From an uncultured Eubacteriales bacterium (GTDB taxonomy: Bacteria > Bacillota > Clostridia > Christensenellales > Aristaeellaceae): a stretch of DNA of 64,000 nucleotides. The notes under the pieces were generated by a model that saw only the letters and a program-made list of their open reading frames with translations, made no database searches and had not been told where the DNA came from. This document shows, piece by piece, positions 25,470 to 31,433 of this stretch (position 1 is the stretch's first letter; every line of letters starts with the position of its first letter). The stretch is taken from assembly GCA_902760595.1 (NCBI GenBank), contig CACWHI010000003.1, positions 62,001-126,000 on the forward strand, written 5' to 3'. The translations under genes and the position numbers were made by a program.

Positions 25470-25498
25470 ATTATAGCACCCTTCTTCGCATATTGCAA
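25470..25498 (-). promoter_or_regulatory. Sigma-A promoter of htpG
   Basis: TTGCAA (25493-25498), a 17-base spacer and TATAAT (25470-25475) on the minus strand, about 65 bases before the htpG start. Confidence 0.8.
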
Positions 25499-25505
25499 CA
25501 AAAAA

Positions 25506-25532
25506 TTAGCACTCAATCAAAACGAGTGCTAA
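25506..25532. promoter_or_regulatory. CIRCE operator (HrcA site)
   Basis: A perfect CIRCE inverted repeat, TTAGCACTC - 9 bases - GAGTGCTAA. It lies 7 bases upstream of the htpG -35 box. HrcA, known to repress heat-shock genes through this site, is the expected regulator. Confidence 0.95.
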
Positions 25533-25581
25533 CAATGCGATCGGCGCGCTCGCGCTCGGGCAGACGCGTGAACGGTTTGTC

Positions 25582-25610
25582 TTGTCTATCCCCGGCCCGC
25601 GGCATATAAT
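25582..25610 (+). promoter_or_regulatory. Promoter of the CDF transporter gene
   Basis: TTGTCT (25582-25587), 17 bases and TATAAT (25605-25610), about 90 bases before the transporter start. Confidence 0.65.
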
Positions 25611-25697
25611 ATCCTGTTGAATGGCTGTCAATATATCCTGGCTGACGCATGGGTTCATGATGCCATATTTTCATGAAAGAATGGCGAGAGGCGCGGA

Positions 25698-26843
25698 ATG
25701 ATGAGCGGGACAAATGAACGTGATACGAACGGGCGGCTTCCCGGCGGCCGGGAGGCGGTGATCGTGCGCGCCAGCCTGATCGGCATCGGGACCAACCTGG
25801 CGCTGGCGGCGGGCAAGGCGGTCGCCGGGCTGATGGCGCGCTCCATCGCGATGGTGCTGGACGCGGTCAACAACCTGAGCGACGCGCTGTCCTCGCTGAT
25901 CACCATCATCGCGACCCGGCTGGCGGGACGCGCGCCGGACAAGCACCATCCCCTGGGCCATGGGCGCATCGAGTACCTGAGCGCGCTGATCATCGCGGGC
26001 ATCGTGCTGTACGCGGGCATCGCGGCGCTGCTGGAGTCGGTCCGGAAGATCATTTCTCCGGTAACGCCGGAATACTCCGTCCTGTCTCTCATCGTGCTGG
26101 GCGTCGCCGTCGCGGCCAAGCTGTTTCTGGGCTATTATTTCCGCAGGGTGGGGCGGGAGACGGATTCCGGCTCCCTGCGCGCCTCCGGCACGGACGCCCT
26201 GTCGGACGCCTTCCTCTCCGCCTCAGTGCTCGCCGGCGCGGTCGTCTATATGACCAGCGGCCTGAACCTGGAGGCTTGGATAGGCGTGCTGATCTCCTGC
26301 TTCATCCTCCGCGCGGGTATCGGCTTGATGAAGGAAGCCGTGGACGACCTGCTGGGCAAGCGCCTGGACCCGGAGATCACCGCGGCGATCCGGCAGACCA
26401 TCCTCGCCGAGGAGCCGGTCAGCGGCGTCTTTGACCTGATCCTCAACAGCTACGGCCCGGAGCGCATGATCGGCTCCGCGCATATCGAGGTGCCGGACAC
26501 CATGACCGCCGCCGCGATCGACCGGCTGGAGCGCCGCATCGCAAGCCGCGTGCTGGAAAAGCACGGCGTGCTGATGACGGCCATCGGCATCTACGCGAAA
26601 AACAGCACCGACGACCGCATCGCGGAGATGCGCAGCCGGCTCACGCGCATGGTCATGTCCCACGACGGCATCCTGCAGGTGCATGGCTTCAGCGTCAACG
26701 AGGAGGAAAAGACGATCCTCTTCGACGTGATCGTGGATTATGACCGCGCGGACCGCAGGGCAATCTTCGAGCATATCTCCCGGGAAGCGGCGGAAATGTA
26801 CCCGGACTATGACTTCCGGCTGGTGATGGACATAGATATTTGA
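25698..26843 (+). CDS. Cation diffusion facilitator, manganese-type site
   Basis: The 381-residue protein is a CDF antiporter with six predicted membrane segments and a cytoplasmic C-terminal domain extended at its end. The two metal-site motifs read N58-xxx-D62 (in LDAVNNLSDALSS) and D166-xxx-D170 (in GTDALSDAF). Zinc transporters have HxxxD or DxxxD at the first site and HxxxD at the second, whereas the N-D-D-D combination is typical of manganese-exporting CDFs. Mn2+ (possibly Fe2+) efflux is therefore the best guess. The stop is followed directly by a dispersed repeat. Confidence 0.9.
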   Translation: MMSGTNERDTNGRLPGGREAVIVRASLIGIGTNLALAAGKAVAGLMARSIAMVLDAVNNLSDALSSLITIIATRLAGRAPDKHHPLGHGRIEYLSALIIAGIVLYAGIAALLESVRKIISPVTPEYSVLSLIVLGVAVAAKLFLGYYFRRVGRETDSGSLRASGTDALSDAFLSASVLAGAVVYMTSGLNLEAWIGVLISCFILRAGIGLMKEAVDDLLGKRLDPEITAAIRQTILAEEPVSGVFDLILNSYGPERMIGSAHIEVPDTMTAAAIDRLERRIASRVLEKHGVLMTAIGIYAKNSTDDRIAEMRSRLTRMVMSHDGILQVHGFSVNEEEKTILFDVIVDYDRADRRAIFEHISREAAEMYPDYDFRLVMDIDI

Positions 26844-27305
26844 TGGAGTGAGGAGTGAGGAATGAGGAGTGAGGAGTGGAGGAGTGGCGGAAGAAACTTC
26901 TCCGCTGCGCTGCGAAATATTCTTTGATTGTTGAGGCGCTCTGCGCGATATGGTTTTCTGTGGCCTGCCTTGGGACGGTGTTTTACTCTTGCAGAGCAGG
27001 AAAAATGTAGATAGCTTCTGTCATACCAGTAATTTTGTTGGGTCAACCCCCACTGTCGTTCTGAGCCGGCCCCCTTCGTCAGGGGGCCGAGCGAAGAATC
27101 TGTTCTGCTGTTCCAAGTTCGACAAAGAAGGTTCACGCTACGCCAACAGGGCGGGCGCCCCAGTGTGGCGCCCGCCCTGTGACGCGTAAACGCAATCAGG
27201 CCTATCCGATACAAGCCGATCAGAAAGAAAAAATATTCCGCGGAACAACTCAATTTCCTGCGTGCGTGCGTTCCGGCGTTCGACCTGAACTCCGCACTCA
27301 TTTTC
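26844..27305. repeat. GTGAGGA-type dispersed repeat, copy D, with insertions
   Basis: A heptamer array (GGAGTGAGGAGTGAGG and variants) begins right after the CDF stop. The arm continues with GGCGGAAGAAACTTCTCCG and TTCTTTGATTGTTG. The matching far end (CCTGAACTCCGCACTC) is at about 27277. The interior carries unrelated repeats, including a TTCTGAGC...GAGCGAAGAATCT unit near 27058 and the hairpin repeat at 27134. No gene is seen in this 677-base interval before the primase gene apart from repeats and the regulatory region. Confidence 0.75.
27134..27192. repeat. GGCGGGCGCC hairpin repeat, copy 1
   Basis: CAGGGCGGGCGCC and GGCGCCCGCCCTG form a near-perfect hairpin (27147-27179), flanked by TACGCCAA and GACGCGTAAACGC. 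The same flanks and arms recur at 30861-31038. Confidence 0.8.
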
Positions 27306-27315
27306 CCCCCTGTTA

Positions 27316-27381
27316 CGTTTCTGATCGCATTTTGATATGGTTTTGATATGGTTTTGATACGCTTTTGATCCTGTTCTGATA
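27316..27381 (+). repeat. Six phased 11-bp direct repeats (iteron-like)
   Basis: Units of the form NNN-TTTTGATA start at 27316, 27327, 27338, 27349, 27360 and 27371, with TTCTGATC/TTCTGATA variants at the two ends. The 11-bp period places them on one face of the helix. The array ends exactly at the -35 element of the promoter leading into the primase and helicase genes. Confidence 0.85.
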
Positions 27382-27410
27382 TTTACGCGCCAAAGATTTG
27401 CTGCTATACT
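27382..27410 (+). promoter_or_regulatory. Promoter of the primase/helicase module
   Basis: TTTACG (27382-27387), 17 bases and TATACT (27405-27410) with an extended TGC motif. The weak -35 next to the repeat array suggests an activator or replication protein binding at the repeats. Confidence 0.6.
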
Positions 27411-27421
27411 ATGAACATCAG

Positions 27422-27448
27422 ATCCGTCCGGACATCCGGGCGGATTTT
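27422..27448 (+). terminator. Leader hairpin before the primase gene (possible attenuator)
   Basis: ATCCGTCCGG / CCGGGCGGAT with a 4-base loop is followed by TTTTGATTT, within the 110-base leader. It has terminator form, so read-through may be controlled. Confidence 0.5.
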
Positions 27449-27520
27449 GATTTGGGGAAAGGAGCTCCTCATTCCTGACCGCATCAGTACACGCCTGACC
27501 ACACCAGCACAGGAGGGATC

Positions 27521-28090
27521 ATGAGAAACGTATTCAGCATCGTCAAAGCGGCTGTCACAGCCCGGCAGGCCGCGGAACACTACGGGCTGGAGGTGGGGCG
27601 CGGCGGCATGGCCCGCTGCCCGTTCCACGCAGACAGGCGCCCGTCCATGAAGGTGGACGAGCGCTATTATTGTTTTGGGTGCCATGAGACCGGCAGCGTC
27701 ATCGACCTGACCGCCAGGCTGTTCGATCTCACGCCCTATGAAGCCGCCCTGAAGCTGGCGGCGGACTTCCACCTGGACCCGGACGCCCCGCCGCCAGCGC
27801 CCGCGGCCCCGGCGAAATGGCAGCTCGAAAGGCAGGAGCGGGAGCTGGAGGCGCGCTGCATCCGGGCGCTCACCCGCGAGGAGCGCGAGCTCAGGACCAG
27901 GCTGGAGGCCCTCGCCCCGCAGTCGTCGGAGCAGGGCTTTTCCCCGGAGTACCCGGCGGTCTCCCGGAAGCTGCAGGGCACCACGTATTTTCTGGACCTG
28001 CTGTACGCGCCTGACGCCGAAACGCGCAGGGGAGCCGCCGAAGCCCTGCGCAACTGCGGGGAGCTCGAGCGGCTCGAGAAAAGCGCATGA
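27521..28090 (+). CDS. CHC2 zinc-finger primase-like protein
   Basis: The 189-residue protein starts with a DnaG/phage-type CHC2 zinc finger: ARCPFHADRRPSMKV followed by YYCFGCHETGSVIDL, giving the C-x2-H-x17-C-x2-C pattern. No TOPRIM catalytic domain follows; the rest is a charged helical region. Such truncated zinc-finger proteins occur next to D5-type helicases in phages, plasmids and integrative elements. AGGAGGGATC precedes the ATG. Immediately after the stop a dispersed repeat begins, and the helicase gene follows about 480 bases later. Confidence 0.88.
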   Translation: MRNVFSIVKAAVTARQAAEHYGLEVGRGGMARCPFHADRRPSMKVDERYYCFGCHETGSVIDLTARLFDLTPYEAALKLAADFHLDPDAPPPAPAAPAKWQLERQERELEARCIRALTREERELRTRLEALAPQSSEQGFSPEYPAVSRKLQGTTYFLDLLYAPDAETRRGAAEALRNCGELERLEKSA

Positions 28091-28091
28091 A

Positions 28092-28536
28092 TGAGTGAGG
28101 AGTGATGAGTGATGAGTGAGGAGTGGCGGTAGAAACTGCGCAAAGCGCAGTTTCATACTAATCTTAGGTTAAAACAGCGAAAGATTGTACCCGTTTTTTT
28201 GTTCTGGCAAGGAAGACATCCGAAAGCGTACCCGAAGGGACGTATCCTGCCGCCGCCTGTGGCGGATAAAGGCAGGAGGAGTCCCAATGAGGCACAGAGT
28301 GCAGGATGCGGCAGCATACTGCACGACAATGCCGAATTGAGGGCGCAGCCCGGTGAGGGTGGCTGACGCAGCCAGGGCGGAAAAGGCGGGTGCAAGATGA
28401 GCTGCTTTAATCTGAGATTAGTATCAATCTATATCGCGCGGAGCGCCGCAACAGTTGAAGAATACTTCGCAGCGAAGCGGAGAAGTTTCTTCCACAACTC
28501 CTCACTCCTCACTCCTCACTCCACACTCCTCACTCG
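28092..28536. repeat. GTGAGGA-type dispersed repeat, copy E, split by an inserted element
   Basis: The left heptamer array, GGCGG and the GAAACTGCGC/GCGCAGTTTC hairpin are at 28092-28155. The right arm (GCCGCAAC, a long hairpin region and the inverted heptamers) is at 28424-28536. The two halves are separated by the 268-bp element at 28156-28423. The right arm read backwards matches the left arm of copy D over about 65 bases. Confidence 0.85.
28156..28423. mobile_element. MITE-like element with 23-bp terminal inverted repeats
   Basis: The ends TACTAATCTTAGGTTAAAAC... and the inverted TACTAATCTCAGATTAAAGC... match at 20 of 23 positions. Both ends abut TA, compatible with the TA target duplication of IS630/mariner elements. 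The inside has no gene but contains strong nested hairpins (for example CCTGCC-CCGCC-GGCGG-GGCAGG around 28238-28270). It is too short for a transposase and would need one in trans. Confidence 0.7.
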
Positions 28537-28569
28537 CTAAAAAACCCCAATCAAAGGAGGACATAACAA

Positions 28570-29922
28570 ATGAAAGAATTAGCCCCCGAAACGCCGTCCT
28601 GGTTCGACGGCTCAAAGATCAATGAAAGTCTGTTCTGCCAGGAGTTCATCAAGCGGCACAGGCTCGCTTACGCGGAGGGCTCGTTTTTCACGCCGAAGGG
28701 CCGCGTGGCGGATGAAAACGCGATCCGCAAGGCGGTGTACCTGCTGGTGGAGCCGCTGCTGACCTCCGGCGTGACGCAGAAGATCAGCAGCCTGATCGAC
28801 CTGATGAAGATCGCCGCGGCCACGAACGACCTGTGCCCGCAGACGGACCGCATCCACCTGGCCAACGGCACCCTCTTTCTGGACGGGCGCTTTGAGCCGG
28901 GACAGAACGAGATCGTCCGCGCGCGCTTTCCCATCGACTATATGCCTGACGCGAAGCAGCCCGCCCTGTGGCTGCATTTCCTGAACGGGCTGCTCTATGA
29001 GGAGGACATCCCCACCCTGCAGGAGTTCATCGGCTACTGCCTGATCCCCAGCAGCAAGGGCCAGCGCATGATGGTGATCAAGGGCAAGGGCGGCGAGGGC
29101 AAGAGCGTGGTGGGCGCGGTGCTCGCCCGGTTGTTCGGGACGAACCTGAAGGACGGCAGCGTGGGCAAGATCTCCGAGAACCGCTTCGCCCGCGCGGATC
29201 TGGAAAACATCCTGCTGATGGTGGACGACGACATGCAGATGGAAGCCCTCAAGCAGACCAACTATGTCAAGTCCCTGGTCACCGCCCACGGCATGATGGA
29301 CCTGGAGCGCAAGGGCAGACAGAGCTACCAGGGCTGGCTGTACGCCCGCATCCTGGCCTTCTCCAACGGCGACCTGCAAAGCCTGTATGACCGCAGCGAC
29401 GGCTTCTACCGCCGCCAGCTGATCCTGCAGACCCGGGAACGCCCCGAAAACCGGACGGATGAGCCCGACCTCGCCGAGTGGATGACCGCCGAGCTGGCCG
29501 GCATCTTCAACTGGGCCTTCGCGGGCCTGCGGCGCCTGATCGGCAACAACTGGCACTTCACCGAGAGCGAGCGGGCGAAAGCCAACCGCGAGCTGGTGAA
29601 GCAGGACGCCAACAACGTGCTCGCCTTCATGGAGGCGGAGGACTTCGTCCGCTTCGGCCCCGGCCTGTCCATCAGCTCCAAGGACCTGTACCGCGTGTAC
29701 TGCGTGTGGTGCGATGAGAACGCGTTCTCGCCCGTCAGGCCCCGCAGCTTCAGCGATTTCCTGATCGCGAACCAGAAGAAGTACGATATTGAACCCAACA
29801 ACCGCCAGCTCAACGCCGCTGGTCAGCGCGTCCGCGGCTTTTCCGGCATCGGGTCGCTGCGCTGCGTCCTGCAAAGGCCGAACCGGATCCCGGGGGAAGC
29901 CGGGCCTGCCGATGAGCCCTGA
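28570..29922 (+). CDS. D5/P4-type phage-plasmid helicase (SF3 ATPase)
   Basis: This 450-residue protein is a D5N/P4-family replicative helicase found in phages and mobile elements. Evidence: the D5N region (TDRIHLANGTLFLDGRFEP, LWLHFLNGLLYEEDIPTLQEFIGYCLIP read in parts), the Walker A motif IKGKGGEGKSVV, the Walker B-like ILLMVDDDMQ and sensor motif ILAFSNGDLQSLYDRSDGFYRR. A C-terminal winged-helix region is expected around VYCVWCDENAFSPV. GGAGG precedes the ATG. With the CHC2 protein it forms a primase/helicase replication pair; no integrase, relaxase or capsid gene is nearby. Confidence 0.9.
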   Translation: MKELAPETPSWFDGSKINESLFCQEFIKRHRLAYAEGSFFTPKGRVADENAIRKAVYLLVEPLLTSGVTQKISSLIDLMKIAAATNDLCPQTDRIHLANGTLFLDGRFEPGQNEIVRARFPIDYMPDAKQPALWLHFLNGLLYEEDIPTLQEFIGYCLIPSSKGQRMMVIKGKGGEGKSVVGAVLARLFGTNLKDGSVGKISENRFARADLENILLMVDDDMQMEALKQTNYVKSLVTAHGMMDLERKGRQSYQGWLYARILAFSNGDLQSLYDRSDGFYRRQLILQTRERPENRTDEPDLAEWMTAELAGIFNWAFAGLRRLIGNNWHFTESERAKANRELVKQDANNVLAFMEAEDFVRFGPGLSISSKDLYRVYCVWCDENAFSPVRPRSFSDFLIANQKKYDIEPNNRQLNAAGQRVRGFSGIGSLRCVLQRPNRIPGEAGPADEP

Positions 29923-29978
29923 CGAGTATGGGCGAATCGCTGCGTACGTACATACCAGCCGAAGAAGGAGACAGCATC

Positions 29979-30185
29979 ATGGAATTTACCATTATGATCG
30001 ATAAGAACGAGTACGAGGCCATGTACCAGACCGTGATGAAGGAGGTGATGAGAAGGTATCCTTATTCAAAGGTCATCTATATCGACCTGACAAAGGAGGA
30101 GTATGCGGAGTACGCGGCCCTTTCCTACTGCAGGAAGCTGCAGGCGCTGAGGGAGGAAGGAGCGAAGGTCCAAAGCGAGGAGTGA
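29979..30185 (+). CDS. Small hypothetical protein of the replication module
   Basis: The 68-residue protein (MEFTIMIDKNEYEAMYQTVM...) is mixed-charge with no membrane segment or recognised domain; helical content looks high. The ATG at 29979 follows AAGGAG at a good distance, while an in-frame ATG at 29928 lacks a site and overlaps nothing useful. It lies 56 bases after the helicase, so it is likely co-transcribed. The last three codons (Ser-Glu-Glu) and the stop are supplied by a fragment of the GTGAGGA repeat. Confidence 0.6.
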   Translation: MEFTIMIDKNEYEAMYQTVMKEVMRRYPYSKVIYIDLTKEEYAEYAALSYCRKLQALREEGAKVQSEE

Positions 30186-30195
30186 GGAGTGATGG
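30174..30195. repeat. GTGAGGA repeat fragment, copy F
   Basis: AGCGAGGAGTGAGGAGTGAT is a short remnant of the heptamer array. It contains the stop codon of the preceding small gene. Confidence 0.7.
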
Positions 30196-30232
30196 GCGGC
30201 TGTTTTATCGGAGGGAGTAAGCGGCTTTCATA

Positions 30233-30249
30233 GTGTACGTACGTACGCA
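30233..30249 (+). repeat. GTACGTAC palindrome site 1
   Basis: GTGTACGTACGTACGCA occurs here and, in inverted orientation, at 30794-30810. A shorter variant GCGTACGTACAT is at 29942. The core GTACGTACGTAC is itself palindromic, as expected for a protein-binding or resolution site. Confidence 0.6.
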
Positions 30250-30770
30250 GATAACGGGCTATACTCCCCCGTAGTTTTGGCGCAATGGGGGCCTGCCGGT
30301 GCGGGCCCCCTCTATTCTATATATTGATTGTCGTATAAAAACACTAATCGGGTCTATCCCAAACTCTGTGTAAACTGCAAACGATGAGTATGAAACATCT
30401 GGGGGCAATGAACGACGCCTCCATTGCCGACTGAGTTTATTCACCGGAGCTGTAGTTGTAAACCAATTTGCGCATAACTCTTGACACTATCGACACTATT
30501 TAACGAATAATGAAAGTGTTATTAAAGAGCCTCCCTCTTTGTAATAGCATTATAATATAGCAGGATATCTTTTGCATTTCAAGTAAAATCACAAGATGTC
30601 GTGAGAGGCTGTGAACATGTCAAAAGAGAATCCTATTAAAATTAGTAAAAAGTACTTGACAAAATGTTTCAGGAAAAGCCGATCCCCGCGAAGTACCTGA
30701 GAAGGGTCCAGCAGGTGATCGGATAAACGGGTACATGGTTGTTTTGCCGGATTGCACTCCGCCAAAATCT

Positions 30771-30794
30771 CCGGGGAACAACCCCCGGTTTTTT
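30771..30794 (+). terminator. Terminator-like hairpin in the repeat region
   Basis: CCGGGG pairs with CCCCGG across a short loop, followed by TTTTTT. It ends right at the second GTACGTAC site. No gene is recognised upstream, so it may belong to an unannotated small RNA. Confidence 0.55.
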
Positions 30795-30810
30795 GCGTAC
30801 GTACGTACAC
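30794..30810 (-). repeat. GTACGTAC palindrome site 2 (inverted)
   Basis: The reverse complement of the 17-bp site at 30233, about 550 bases away. Confidence 0.6.
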
Positions 30811-30860
30811 ATTGCATGGCCTGTCATTCGCCGGAGAAAAAGACAGGCGGGCTTGAATTG

Positions 30861-31038
30861 GATATGCCTGGTTGACCTTACGCCAACAAGGCGGGCGCCC
30901 CAGTGTGGCGCCCCTACAGGGCAACCGGCGATACGTTCCTTGCCCAACAATGTGCAGTTTGTTTGTCGGCACGGAATCAATCGACGCTTACGCCGTAGGG
31001 GCGCCACACTGGGGCGCCCGCCCTGTGACGCGTAAACG
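30861..31038. repeat. GGCGGGCGCC inverted-arm repeat, copy 2
   Basis: The element begins GATATGCCTGGTTGACCTTA and has 28-bp arms at 30890-30917 and 30995-31022 that are exact reverse complements. The middle holds CGGCGATACGTTCC and GGCACGGAATCAATCGACGC. The right flank ends in GACGCGTAAACGC like the copy at 27134. Confidence 0.8.
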
Positions 31039-31137
31039 CTGCGGGGGATGCGCCGAATGCATGTTCTCACGCACGGCACGGATGAAATTGAAATTGTTCC
31101 GTCGGGAAATTCATTGATGCCTGCAAGATCAATGTTG

Positions 31138-31300
31138 GATATGCCTGGTTGACCTTACGTCAACGGGGCGGGCGGGCCGGGTGTCCCGCCCCTACGGCCG
31201 ACCGGTGAAACGTTCTTTACCTGACGATCAGAAACCGTTTGCCGGTACGGAATCAATCGACGCTTACATCGTATGGGCGGGACACCGGCCATTTCGCGCC
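31138..31300. repeat. GGCGGGCGCC-related repeat, copy 3 (diverged)
   Basis: It starts with the same GATATGCCTGGTTGACCTTA and keeps the GGAATCAATCGACGCTTAC core, but the arms read GGGCGGGCGGGCCGGGTGTCCCGCCC and the inverted GGGCGGGACACCGGCC (quoted in parts). It is a direct copy of the repeat 277 bases upstream with compensating changes in the arms. Confidence 0.75.
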
Positions 31301-31325
31301 CTGAACCTGTGTTTTGCGCTCTTTC

Positions 31326-31353
31326 TTGCGTTTTTCAAATTATGTGATATAAT
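31326..31353 (+). promoter_or_regulatory. Promoter of glgP
   Basis: TTGCGT (31326-31331), 16 bases and TATAAT (31348-31353) with an extended TGA before the -10. Confidence 0.7.
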
Positions 31354-31433
31354 AGCACGGCATAGCCGCGCTTTTCTGCGTCTGTGCTGCGAGCAACGAC
31401 ACCCTATGCCGAAAATACAGGAGGATTTACCGC

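Larger units (their letters stand above)
30186..31325. other. Long repeat-rich stretch without recognised genes
   Basis: No convincing gene is seen between the small orphan gene and glgP. The stretch holds two inverted 17-bp GTGTACGTACGTACGCA sites (30233 and 30794), and a GGGGGCC/GGCCCCC hairpin at 30287-30310. It also has a GACACTAT tandem repeat at 30483-30499, an AT-rich tract around 30500-30600, a terminator at 30771 and two direct copies of the GGCGGGCGCC repeat. Short frames near 30616 (27 codons) and 30664 (20 codons) lack clear support. Confidence 0.6.

Noticed and set aside
30616-30726. Two very short frames (27 and 20 codons) in the repeat region
   Set aside because: Neither has a good ribosome binding site or conserved-looking sequence; they are described with the intergenic stretch instead.
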